DNA of 31,424 nt from Clostridia bacterium (GCA_900753165.1 CAADYC010000017.1:1-31424); one strand, 5' to 3'. Positions 1-7,480 are shown, numbered from the stretch's first letter. The notes: generated by a model not told the origin, from the letters alone. A program made the numbers and translations.

Positions 1-188
1 CTTGAAATACCTGTGAATGATATTTTGAATATATTTCGAATGTGACCAAAATAGTGTTACAAATTCTTAAGTAAATGCTCTAAAGGGTCCTGTCTTCGGG
101 TATTGTTAGAGTATTTACTTTAGAATTTGTTAACGTTATGTAGGGAACCTGAGAAAATATGAAAAATATCATTCACAGGTATTTCAAG
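1..188 (+). repeat. Long hairpin element, copy 1 (E1)
   Basis: The outer arms (1-26 and 163-188) are perfect 26-bp inverted repeats. A second, imperfect stem pairs roughly 56-83 with 106-134, around an unpaired middle containing GTCCTGTCTTCGGG. The part between outer and inner stems is poorly paired. The inner ~115 bp matches copy 2 (1127-1315, reverse complement) with about 9 differences by eye. No ORF of note lies inside. The element starts on the first base of the window, so it may extend further left. It could be a MITE-like element or a structured RNA; no transposase is present to decide. Confidence 0.8.
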
Positions 189-265
189 GATTTTCCATAC
201 TGAACTGTAACAAGAATATTATTGTATTGTACATAAATGTGGTAGATAAAAGGAGAATGAAAATT

Positions 266-1114
266 ATGTTTATAGAAATAATTAAATTTATAGTATATTC
301 TGGACTTATTGTATTGATTTCGAAATATATATTAGTTACTACATTAAGAAAATTGGCTGAAGCTTTAAATTTAAAACCTAAAACTGTAGGAGATGTGTCT
401 GGATATGCAACATCAGTCCCAGAATTATTGACAATAACAACATCAAGTTTAAGGGGATTAACAGGTGCTAGTGTTTATAATATTTTAAGTTCAAATGTTA
501 TTAATTTAATTCAATATTTGGGAGCAATTTTACTTAATAAAAATATTTCAAAATTACGTAATAAAGCAATACTGACAGATTTGATATTAGTGTTTTTTAC
601 TATTATAATACCAATAATTTTTTTGAAATTTAATATTGAATTGAAATTAGCTGTTGTTCCATTATTTATTATATTATACATTCTTTTTAGATTTTTAAAT
701 AATCATGTTCATAAATTATATTTAAAAAGTGAAGATGCAGAATTAGAAGAGGAAATTGAAGGAGAAAAGTTAGAACAAAAGAAAAATTCTAAAAATGTAA
801 TTATATATGTGTTAGTTTTAATAATTACAGGTATTTTGCTATTTGTAGTTGGAGAATTACTAGGTGATACACTTGAAAATTTATGTAATTTGTTTGGTGT
901 ATCAGAGGTTATTGTAGGAATTTTATTGGGATTTGTTACAAGTTTACCAGAATTGATAACTTTTTTTGAGGCACAGAGACATTATAAAAAAATTAATGAT
1001 GATATGCTTGGAGTTGTAGAGGCAACTAATAATTTGTTAACTTCTAATATTTTAAATTTATTTGCTATTCAGACTATTGGAATAATTTTAATTTGGATAA
1101 AGTCTATTGTTTGA
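266..1114 (+). CDS. CaCA-family cation (Na+/Ca2+-type) antiporter
   Basis: This is an integral membrane protein of 282 residues with the two alpha repeats that define the Ca2+/cation antiporter superfamily: GYATSVPE at about 46-53 and GFVTSLPE at about 222-229. Each is followed by an Asn-rich segment ending in a SNxxNL motif. The conserved Glu in each PE is the usual cation ligand. Hydrophobic segments surround both repeats, and an acidic, lysine-rich cytoplasmic loop (about 155-177) separates the halves. Length is near the ~300-350 typical of bacterial YrbG-like members, slightly short. Upstream in-frame TTG (227) and ATG (257) codons exist, but AAAAGGAG at 248-255 is spaced 10 nt from ATG 266 and only 1 nt from ATG 257, so 266 is preferred. 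The gene stands alone between two inverted hairpin elements. The transported ion is unknown. Confidence 0.85.
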   Translation: MFIEIIKFIVYSGLIVLISKYILVTTLRKLAEALNLKPKTVGDVSGYATSVPELLTITTSSLRGLTGASVYNILSSNVINLIQYLGAILLNKNISKLRNKAILTDLILVFFTIIIPIIFLKFNIELKLAVVPLFIILYILFRFLNNHVHKLYLKSEDAELEEEIEGEKLEQKKNSKNVIIYVLVLIITGILLFVVGELLGDTLENLCNLFGVSEVIVGILLGFVTSLPELITFFEAQRHYKKINDDMLGVVEATNNLLTSNILNLFAIQTIGIILIWIKSIV

Positions 1115-1126
1115 TAGAAATAATAT

Positions 1127-1315
1127 TTGTAATACCTGAGGAATATATTTTTTTATATATTTCTTGGCTTTCCTTCATAACGCTAACAAATTCTAATGTA
1201 AATACTCTAACAAACCCCGAATACAGGACTCTTTAGAGTATTTACTTAAGAATTTGTAACACTATTTTGGTCGCATTCGAAATATATAAAAAAATATATC
1301 CCTCAGGTATTACAA
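1127..1315 (-). repeat. Long hairpin element, copy 2 (E2), inverted relative to copy 1
   Basis: Outer arms 1127-1158 and about 1284-1315 are complementary over ~32 bp with one mismatch. The core, read on the minus strand, matches copy 1 nearly base for base, including TTCGAATG, ACCAAAATAGTGTTACAAA and GTCCTGTATTCGGG. Within the first 25 bases the outer arm differs from that of copy 1 at six positions, yet remains complementary to its own partner. It starts 12 bp after the antiporter stop codon. Together with the following promoter it fills the 319-bp gap before the next gene. Confidence 0.8.
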
Positions 1316-1368
1316 GCATCATTCTTATTAAATTTTAATAGATAAAATTAAAAAAATTACAAAAATTA

Positions 1369-1398
1369 TTGACAAAATAAACTTTGTTAATATATAAA
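1369..1398 (+). promoter_or_regulatory. Vegetative promoter for the 1434 gene
   Basis: A perfect -35 TTGACA (1369-1374) is followed after 18 nt by TATAAA (1393-1398); TATATA at 1391 with 16-nt spacing is the alternative. It lies about 35 bp before the start codon. Confidence 0.65.
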
Positions 1399-1433
1399 TA
1401 ATTAGATGATGCAAAAGAAGGGAAGTAATAAAC

Positions 1434-1805
1434 ATGGAAAAGGATGTTGAAAAATCATATTATGAAAGAGTGAAAAATTATATTGCACTACAGCCTCATA
1501 GTGGAAAGATAAATGTAAGTGCATTTACTGGTGTTCCAATAGATGTAGTGAATAAATTTATTAAAGAAGGTAAATTTGAAGAACATAATGGAATATTAAG
1601 AATTGCCAGAAAAAAGAGTATGTCAAAAGAAGATAGAAGTACAGTAATTAGAAGTTTTGCAGAAAGAGAGTTTCGCGAAAGAGTACATTATGATGTACCA
1701 CCTTTGAATAGTGAAAATGATTATATTGAGAGTGATTCTAAATTAGTTAATGACTTAAGAAAAAGATATGGAATAAAAAATGTTAATGATGATAGAACAA
1801 GATAA
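1434..1805 (+). CDS. Hypothetical protein with putative N-terminal HTH
   Basis: A 123-residue soluble, charged protein. Residues about 8-57 (from YYERVKNYIALQPHSGKI to HNGILRIA) read like a small helix-turn-helix. The stretch FTGVPIDVVNKFIKEGKFEE resembles the C-terminal helix pair of YvyF/TIGR03826-type flagellar-operon proteins, but the zinc-ribbon part of that family is absent. The C-terminal half is acidic then basic and shows no recognisable domain. It has its own promoter and a strong terminator, so it is monocistronic. It sits directly upstream of the hrcA operon but is not co-transcribed with it by these signals. A DNA-binding role is inference only. Confidence 0.7.
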   Translation: MEKDVEKSYYERVKNYIALQPHSGKINVSAFTGVPIDVVNKFIKEGKFEEHNGILRIARKKSMSKEDRSTVIRSFAEREFRERVHYDVPPLNSENDYIESDSKLVNDLRKRYGIKNVNDDRTR

Positions 1806-1819
1806 ATAGTTGAGTATTA

Positions 1820-1868
1820 AGCTAAAATTTTGCAGTATATATTGTGGAATTTTGGCTTTTTTGTTTTG
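1820..1868 (+). terminator. Rho-independent terminator after the 1434 gene
   Basis: A 15-bp stem (1820-1834 with 1843-1857, including several G-U pairs) with an 8-nt loop is followed by TTTTTTGTTTTG. It separates the upstream gene from the CIRCE-controlled promoter. Confidence 0.8.
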
Positions 1869-1903
1869 TAGAGTTATAATTCACAAAAAATTCACAAAAA
1901 TTT

Positions 1904-1930
1904 TTAGCAAAAGGTATTGACAAGTGCTAA
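1904..1930 (+). promoter_or_regulatory. CIRCE operator 1 (HrcA site) over the -35 box
   Basis: The 9-9-9 layout matches CIRCE (TTAGCACTC-N9-GAGTGCTAA): TTAGCAAAA, nine bases, AAGTGCTAA. Bound HrcA would cover the -35 hexamer at 1917-1922, which lies partly in the spacer. Confidence 0.85.
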
Positions 1931-1943
1931 AAAAGGATATAAT
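1917..1943 (+). promoter_or_regulatory. Promoter of the hrcA-dnaK operon
   Basis: TTGACA at 1917-1922 and TATAAT at 1938-1943 are 15 nt apart; TAATAT at 1940 gives a more usual 17. The promoter lies between the two CIRCE sites, as expected for an HrcA-repressed heat-shock promoter. Confidence 0.75.
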
Positions 1944-1954
1944 ATATAACAAGA

Positions 1955-1981
1955 TTAGCAAACAAATAAAAAGAGTGCTAA
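1955..1981 (+). promoter_or_regulatory. CIRCE operator 2 (HrcA site) in the leader
   Basis: TTAGCAAAC, nine bases, GAGTGCTAA: the right half matches CIRCE perfectly and the left half differs at two positions. It lies just downstream of the start-site region and 13 bp before hrcA. Confidence 0.9.
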
Positions 1982-1994
1982 AAGAGGTGAGAAA

Positions 1995-3005
1995 ATGCTA
2001 GATGATAGAAAAAAGAAAGTATTACAAGCCATAGTAGAAGAATATATAAACACAGCAGAGCCAGTAAGTTCAAATGCACTAACAAATAATGAAGAATTAC
2101 AATATAGTAGTGCAACAATAAGAAACGAAATGGCAGACCTTGAAAAAGCAGGATATCTAGAAAAAACACATACATCAAGTGGAAGAATACCATCAGAAAA
2201 AGGATATAGATACTATGTAGATGAACTTTTGAAAGATGACAACATAAGTATGGAAGAAATTAAATATATAAGTAACAAATTAGAAACAAAAGTAAATGAA
2301 ATAGAAGATTTAACAAAAATTGCAACATCAACAATTTCAGAAATAACACATTATACAACATTAGCAATAGGACCAAGTTCACAGGATTTGCTAATTGAAG
2401 AAATAAAATTTGTTTTGCTTGGACCAAGAATGTTAATGGCAATAATATTGACAAACACAGGAATGGTAAAAGAAACAATAATAAAATTTGATGAAGATAT
2501 AACAGACAAACAAGTAGAAACAATAAATTATATGTTTAATCAAAAATTAAAAGGCCAACCACTTCAAATAATAGATGTTCCTTTGGAAGAATACTTAATA
2601 AATGAAATGAAATATAGTGTAAAAGTTATAAAACCGATTATAGAACAAATCAAAAAAGTTATTTCAGAAGATAGACAAGTATATCTTGAGGGGGCCAATA
2701 AAGCCTTTGATTTGCCAGAATTTAATAGTTTGGCAGTTGCTAAAAATTTTGTAAATATAATTGACGAAAAGGACTTAATGACAGACATATTAAATTCAGG
2801 ATTTGCAAAAGATATAAATGTTTATATAGGCGATGAAAATGAAAAAGAAGAACTAAAAGATTTTAGTGTTATAACTTTCAAACATAAAGTTGGTGACAAA
2901 GATATGGGAACAATAGGAATTATAGGACCTAAAAGGATGGATTATTCAAAAGTTATTTCAGTTATGAAGTATATAAATAAAAAGCTAAAGGACAAAGGAA
3001 TATAA
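1995..3005 (+). CDS. hrcA: Heat-inducible transcription repressor HrcA
   Basis: HrcA represses class I heat-shock genes by binding CIRCE and is kept active by GroEL. The 336-residue protein has the usual length (~340). Its N-terminal winged helix is typical: MLDDRKKKVLQAIVEEYI, then EPVSSNAL, YSSATIRNEMADLEKAGYLEKTH and SGRIPSEKGYR at about 63-73. The central and C-terminal part carries the dimerisation/GAF-like region, ending in GTIGIIGPKRMDYSKVIS. ATG 1995 follows AGAGGTG at a normal distance. It is the first gene of the operon, with two CIRCE sites just upstream, so it should autoregulate. Confidence 0.97.
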   Translation: MLDDRKKKVLQAIVEEYINTAEPVSSNALTNNEELQYSSATIRNEMADLEKAGYLEKTHTSSGRIPSEKGYRYYVDELLKDDNISMEEIKYISNKLETKVNEIEDLTKIATSTISEITHYTTLAIGPSSQDLLIEEIKFVLLGPRMLMAIILTNTGMVKETIIKFDEDITDKQVETINYMFNQKLKGQPLQIIDVPLEEYLINEMKYSVKVIKPIIEQIKKVISEDRQVYLEGANKAFDLPEFNSLAVAKNFVNIIDEKDLMTDILNSGFAKDINVYIGDENEKEELKDFSVITFKHKVGDKDMGTIGIIGPKRMDYSKVISVMKYINKKLKDKGI

Positions 3006-3060
3006 AATATTTTGAATAAAAAATTTCTTGAAGAAAAAAATAAAAGAAAGAGGCGATAAG

Positions 3061-3567
3061 ATGTCAGAAAAAAATGAAAATGTTGAACAAGAAGTAACAG
3101 AAGAAATCAAAAAAATTAATGAAGAAAAAAGTGAATTACAAAAAAAACAACAAGAATTAGATGATTTGACAGATAGATATAAAAGAATTTTAGCAGAATT
3201 TGAAAATCATAAAAAAAGAAGTCAAAAGGAAAGGGAAGGAATGTATAATTCAATTTTAGGTGATGTTGTGGAGGTTATGCTTCCAATATTAGATAACCTA
3301 GAAAATGCAGCAAAAGTTGAGACTCAAGATGAGAATTATAAAAAAGGTGTTGAACTTGTTTTAAAACAATTTCAAGATGTACTTAAATCAAAAGGTGTAG
3401 AAGAAATCAAAGCTCTTGGAGAAACTTTTGATCCAGAACTTCATGAGGCTGTTAGCAGTGTTCAGGATGATTCTAAGGGAGAAAAAGAAATTGTTCAAGA
3501 GTATAGAAAAGGTTACAAGATAGGACATAAAGTTATTCGTCATTCTATGGTAGTTGTAGCAAACTAA
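3061..3567 (+). CDS. grpE: Nucleotide exchange factor GrpE
   Basis: GrpE releases ADP from DnaK. From ATG 3061 the protein has 168 residues. It has an acidic, coiled-coil N-terminal half (about 1-65, rich in Glu/Lys with LDDLTDRYKRILAEFENHKK) and the conserved C-terminal beta-wing region (GETFDPELHEAV and VIRHSMVVV). An in-frame TTG at 3028 would add 11 residues, but AGAGGCG just before 3061 supports the later start. It lies 55 bp after hrcA, in the same operon. Confidence 0.95.
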   Translation: MSEKNENVEQEVTEEIKKINEEKSELQKKQQELDDLTDRYKRILAEFENHKKRSQKEREGMYNSILGDVVEVMLPILDNLENAAKVETQDENYKKGVELVLKQFQDVLKSKGVEEIKALGETFDPELHEAVSSVQDDSKGEKEIVQEYRKGYKIGHKVIRHSMVVVAN

Positions 3568-3583
3568 AAGAGAGGGATTGATT

Positions 3584-4174
3584 TTGAATAAAGAAATAGA
3601 GAAAAAATATTTAGTGAAATATATTCCAGATGATTTAAAATTTGAAAAAATAGTTAATATAGCTCAATCTTTTATATATAGAGACTTTAAAACAATGATA
3701 AGAATAAGAAAAATACAAGACAAAAAGACAGATGATTTAAAATATGTATATACATTAAAAACAAAAAGTGGTCTTGATAGCAAAGAACAGAATAATAACA
3801 TATCAAATTTGTATGAAATAGAAAGTAATATAGATGAAGAAAAATATACACAATTATTAAAAAACAAAATAAGTAAAGCAATAATAAAAAATAGAATGGT
3901 AGCTCCTATAGATAAAAACTTAAAGGTAGAAATTGATGTATATGAAGACTATTTAAAAGGCTTATTAACAGCAGAAGTTGAATTTAAAAATGAAGAAGAA
4001 GCAGAAAATTTCATAAAACCTGAATGGCTTGGAGAAGAACTAAGCTATAAGGAATTATCAAATTGGCATTTATCAAAAATGGAAACTAATGAATGGCAAG
4101 CAAAATTGTCAAAAGAAATAATAGAAAATAATAAAAAAATAATTCGAAATTTAAATATGAATTATGATTTATAA
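3584..4174 (+). CDS. CYTH-domain (triphosphate tunnel metalloenzyme-like) protein
   Basis: A 196-residue protein of the CYTH superfamily, whose members bind and hydrolyse triphosphates in a beta-barrel tunnel with Mg2+ or Mn2+. The signature ExExK is present at residues 4-8 (EIEKK). Further basic and acidic strands follow: MIRIRK, YTLKTKSG, EIDVYEDYL and TAEVEF. The start is read as TTG 3584, seven bases after AGAGGG; TTG 3578 is also possible. It lies 16 bp after grpE and 49 bp before dnaK, where chaperone operons normally have nothing, so HrcA probably co-regulates it. The true substrate (inorganic triphosphate, thiamine triphosphate or another) cannot be told from sequence. Confidence 0.85.
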   Translation: MNKEIEKKYLVKYIPDDLKFEKIVNIAQSFIYRDFKTMIRIRKIQDKKTDDLKYVYTLKTKSGLDSKEQNNNISNLYEIESNIDEEKYTQLLKNKISKAIIKNRMVAPIDKNLKVEIDVYEDYLKGLLTAEVEFKNEEEAENFIKPEWLGEELSYKELSNWHLSKMETNEWQAKLSKEIIENNKKIIRNLNMNYDL

Positions 4175-4223
4175 AATAGTTATTAATTTTAAAAATATAA
4201 AAAATTTTAGGGAGGAATTTAAA

Positions 4224-6089
4224 ATGGGAAAAATTATAGGAATTGACTTAGGAACAACAAACTCATGTGTAGCAGTTATGGAAGGAGGAGAGCCAGTAGT
4301 AATACCAAACGCTGAAGGTAACAGAACAACACCATCAGTAGTAGCATTCTCAAAAAATGGTGAAAGACTAGTTGGACAAATAGCAAAACGTCAAGCAGTT
4401 ACAAATCCAGAAAATACTGTTATATCAATAAAAAGAAAAATGGGTACAGCTGAAAAAGTTAAAATAGAAGGTGATAGCTTTACACCACAAGAAATATCTG
4501 CAATGATTTTACAAAAATTAAAAACAGATGCTGAAAATTATTTAGGACAAAAAGTAACTCAAGCAGTTATTACAGTACCTGCATACTTTAATGATAGCCA
4601 AAGACAAGCAACAAAAGATGCTGGTAAAATAGCAGGACTTGAAGTTTTAAGAATTATAAACGAACCAACAGCAGCAGCTTTAGCTTATGGTATGGATAAA
4701 GAACAAGATCAAAAAATATTAATTTATGACTTAGGTGGAGGAACATTTGATGTTTCTATACTAGATATTGGTGACGGTGTATTTGAAGTTTTATCTACAA
4801 GTGGTAACACACATTTAGGTGGAGATGATTTTGATAATAAAATTATTGATTACTTAGTAGATGAATTCAAAAAATCAAATGGAATTGATTTAAGAACAGA
4901 TAAAATGGCAATGCAAAGATTAAAAGAAGCAGCTGAAAAAGCTAAAATAGAATTATCAGGTGTTCAACAAACACAAATCAACTTACCATTTATTACAGCA
5001 GATGCAACAGGACCAAAACACTTAGATGTAACTTTAACAAGATCTAAATTTGAAGAATTAATTCATGATTTAGTAGAAGCTACAGCAGGACCAGTTAACC
5101 AAGCATTAAAAGATGCAGGATTAACAGCAAATGATATTCATAAAGTATTATTAGTTGGTGGTTCTACAAGAGTTCCAGCAGTTCAAGAAGTTGTTAAGAG
5201 AATAACAGGTAAAGAACCAGATAAAGGAATAAACCCAGATGAATGTGTTGCAATCGGTGCATCAATTCAAGGTGGTGTTTTATCAGGAGATGTTAAAGAC
5301 TTAGTATTATTAGATGTAACACCATTATCATTAGGTATTGAAACATATGGTGGAGTATTTACAAAATTAATTGAAAGAAACACAACAATACCAACTAAAA
5401 AATCACAAATATTCTCAACAGCAGCAGATGGTCAAACATCAGTTGAAGTTCACGTATTACAAGGTGAAAGAGAAATGGCTGCATATAATAAAACATTAGG
5501 AAGATTCCAATTAACAGGAATTCCAGCAGCACCAAGAGGAGTACCTCAAATTGAAGTAACATTTGATATAGATGCAAACGGTATAGTTCATGTATCTGCA
5601 AAAGATATGGCAACAGGAAATCAACAAGATGTTTCTATTACAGCATCAACAAACTTAACAGATGAAGATATCGACAAAGCGGTTAAAGATGCAGAAGCAC
5701 ATGCTGAAGAAGATAAAAAGAAGAAAGAAGAAATCGAAGTTAAAAATAATGCAGAAAGTTTAGTTTATAACAGTGAAAAAACATTAAATGACTTAGGCGA
5801 CAAAATTAGTGGAGAAGAAAAAGCTAAAGTTGAAACTGAAATAGATAATACTAAAAAAGCATTAGAAACAAACGATACAGAAAAAATCAAAGAGGCTACA
5901 GAAAAATTAACAAAAGTATTCTATGATATGTCAGAACAATTATATAAAAATGCAAATCCAAACGGAGCAGCAGGAGTAGACCCAAATGCAGCATCAGGTA
6001 GCGGAGCAGATAACGCTTCAGATGCTAATAATGGCGGAAACAATGGAAATGTTTATGATGCTGATTATAAAGTTGAAGATGACAAATAG
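4224..6089 (+). CDS. dnaK: Chaperone DnaK (Hsp70)
   Basis: ATP-dependent Hsp70 chaperone of 621 residues. The ATPase domain starts with GIDLGTTNSC at about 6-15 and includes the phosphate-binding IYDLGGGTFDVSI and the VGGSTRVPAV motif. The linker DVTPLSLGIETYGG leads to the substrate-binding domain, which ends in a helical lid. The tail is Gly/Asn-rich and closes with acidic YKVEDDK. The start is ATG 4224 after AGGGAGGA; the open frame runs 60 bases further upstream without a usable ribosome site. Downstream, a perfect hairpin separates it from dnaJ. Confidence 0.98.
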   Translation: MGKIIGIDLGTTNSCVAVMEGGEPVVIPNAEGNRTTPSVVAFSKNGERLVGQIAKRQAVTNPENTVISIKRKMGTAEKVKIEGDSFTPQEISAMILQKLKTDAENYLGQKVTQAVITVPAYFNDSQRQATKDAGKIAGLEVLRIINEPTAAALAYGMDKEQDQKILIYDLGGGTFDVSILDIGDGVFEVLSTSGNTHLGGDDFDNKIIDYLVDEFKKSNGIDLRTDKMAMQRLKEAAEKAKIELSGVQQTQINLPFITADATGPKHLDVTLTRSKFEELIHDLVEATAGPVNQALKDAGLTANDIHKVLLVGGSTRVPAVQEVVKRITGKEPDKGINPDECVAIGASIQGGVLSGDVKDLVLLDVTPLSLGIETYGGVFTKLIERNTTIPTKKSQIFSTAADGQTSVEVHVLQGEREMAAYNKTLGRFQLTGIPAAPRGVPQIEVTFDIDANGIVHVSAKDMATGNQQDVSITASTNLTDEDIDKAVKDAEAHAEEDKKKKEEIEVKNNAESLVYNSEKTLNDLGDKISGEEKAKVETEIDNTKKALETNDTEKIKEATEKLTKVFYDMSEQLYKNANPNGAAGVDPNAASGSGADNASDANNGGNNGNVYDADYKVEDDK

Positions 6090-6096
6090 AATTTGA

Positions 6097-6179
6097 AAAA
6101 TTTCGGGATTGGGGGACGGGTCTCTAATCCCGAAAAAATTATACGGGATTAGAGACCCGTCCCCCAATCCCGAAATTTT
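6097..6179. repeat. Perfect 36-bp inverted repeat between dnaK and dnaJ (REP-like)
   Basis: Arms 6097-6132 and 6144-6179 are exact complements around an 11-base A/T loop. Each arm itself begins with CGGGATT and ends with AATCCCG around a GGGGGACGGGTCT core. It is far more G/C-rich than its surroundings. Related single units lie before ruvB and polA. It has no terminal T-run, so it is not an ordinary terminator, and it stops 2 bp before the dnaJ ribosome site (GGAGG 6182-6186). Confidence 0.9.
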
Positions 6180-6191
6180 ATGGAGGAAAAA

Positions 6192-7352
6192 ATGGCTAAT
6201 AAAAGAGATTATTATGAGGTTTTAGGTGTTAATAAAAATGCCACAGATGATGAACTAAAAAAAGCTTATAGAAAAATGGCAAAAAAGTATCACCCAGATG
6301 CAAACCCAGATAATAAAGAAGAAGCGGAAAAGAAATTTAAAGAAGTTAATGAAGCATATGAAACACTTTCTAATCCTCAAAAAAGAAGAATGTATGATCA
6401 ATTTGGAACAGCTGACCCTCAAGGATTTGGAGGAGCTGGTGGACCATTTGGAGGTGGAAGTTATACATATTCTACTTCTGGATTTGATGGTTTTGGAGAC
6501 TTTGGTGATTTAGGTGATATATTCTCATCTTTCTTTGGTGGAGGCTTTGGAGGCAGACAGTCTGCTAGAAAAAATAATGGACCAAGAAAAGGTGCAGACT
6601 TAAATCTAAATATGGATATTACATTTGAAGAGGCTTTTTTAGGTGTTGAAAAAGAAGTTGTAATAAATAGAAATGAAACTTGTGAACATTGTCATGGAAC
6701 TGGTGCGAAACCTGGAACTAATCCTATAAAATGTCCAGATTGTCATGGAACAGGTCAAGTAACACAAGTTCAAAATACAATTTTAGGTCAAGTACAAACA
6801 ACTAGAACATGTGGAAAATGCCATGGAACTGGTGAAGTTATTACAGAAGTTTGCGAAAGCTGTAAAGGTAAAGGAACTATAAGAAAACAACCTAAAATAA
6901 AAGTTAAAATTCCAGCAGGAATTGATGATAATCAAACTGTAGTATTAAGAGGAGAAGGTGAACCAGGTAGCAAAGGTGGACCAAAAGGTGATTTGTATAT
7001 TACTTTAAGAATTAAAAAACATAGTATTTATACAAGAAAAGGTAATAATGTTTTATGTGATATTCCTATTACTATGACTCAAGCAGCACTTGGAGCTGAA
7101 CTTGAAATACCTATGGTTGATGGAAGTAAAGAAAAATACAAGATTCCGGAAGGTACACAAACAGGTACTAAGTTTACTATTAGAAATAAAGGATTTAAAT
7201 ATGTAAATTCAACATCTGAGGGAGATTTTGTATTTACTGTTCAAGTTCAAACTCCTAAGAGATTGACTAAAGAACAAAGAGATTTGCTTACTCAATTAGC
7301 AAAGACTATGAATGAGCAACCACCTGTTAAGAAAAAAGGAATTTTTGGATAA
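6192..7352 (+). CDS. dnaJ: Chaperone DnaJ (Hsp40)
   Basis: Co-chaperone that delivers substrates to DnaK and triggers its ATPase. The 386 residues show the full type I layout. The J domain has HPD at 34-36. A Gly/Phe-rich linker follows at about 75-125. Four zinc-binding CxxCxGxG repeats (CEHCHGTG, CPDCHGTG, CGKCHGTG, CESCKGKG) span about 164-225, followed by the C-terminal substrate domains. ATG 6192 lies six bases after GGAGG; the in-frame ATG at 6180 overlaps that site and is unlikely. It is last in the operon and is followed by a terminator. Confidence 0.97.
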   Translation: MANKRDYYEVLGVNKNATDDELKKAYRKMAKKYHPDANPDNKEEAEKKFKEVNEAYETLSNPQKRRMYDQFGTADPQGFGGAGGPFGGGSYTYSTSGFDGFGDFGDLGDIFSSFFGGGFGGRQSARKNNGPRKGADLNLNMDITFEEAFLGVEKEVVINRNETCEHCHGTGAKPGTNPIKCPDCHGTGQVTQVQNTILGQVQTTRTCGKCHGTGEVITEVCESCKGKGTIRKQPKIKVKIPAGIDDNQTVVLRGEGEPGSKGGPKGDLYITLRIKKHSIYTRKGNNVLCDIPITMTQAALGAELEIPMVDGSKEKYKIPEGTQTGTKFTIRNKGFKYVNSTSEGDFVFTVQVQTPKRLTKEQRDLLTQLAKTMNEQPPVKKKGIFG

Positions 7353-7354
7353 AA

Positions 7355-7397
7355 AAAAGTTGTCAGAAAGGGTAATCCTATATGACGACTTTTTTTT
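7355..7397 (+). terminator. Rho-independent terminator after dnaJ
   Basis: An 11-bp stem, AAAAGTTGTCA (7355-7365) with TGACGACTTTT (7383-7393) and one G-U pair, is followed by a T-run to 7397. It closes the heat-shock operon. Confidence 0.85.
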
Positions 7398-7414
7398 CCT
7401 TACTGAACTGTAAC

Positions 7415-7449
7415 GATTTGTTATGTTTTTTTGTGATTTGTTATGTTTT
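7415..7449 (+). promoter_or_regulatory. Tandem 15-bp direct repeats upstream of the glycosyltransferase promoter
   Basis: GATTTGTTATGTTTT occurs exactly twice, at 7415-7429 and 7435-7449, offset by 20 bp (about two helical turns). It ends 2 bp before the -35 box. The arrangement resembles an activator site on one DNA face; the regulator is unknown. Confidence 0.55.
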
Positions 7450-7451
7450 AC

Positions 7452-7480
7452 TAGACAGAAAAACAAATAAAATGTATAAT
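7452..7480 (+). promoter_or_regulatory. Promoter of the Alg14/Alg13-like pair
   Basis: TAGACA (7452-7457), a 17-nt spacer and a perfect TATAAT (7475-7480), about 40 bp before the start codon. The -35 is one base off consensus, consistent with activation from the repeats just upstream. Confidence 0.7.

Noticed and set aside
7101..7112. Possible third copy of the E1 terminus (CTTGAAATACCT)
   Set aside because: It lies inside dnaJ, encodes conserved residues (ELEIP), and has no opposite arm or core sequence.
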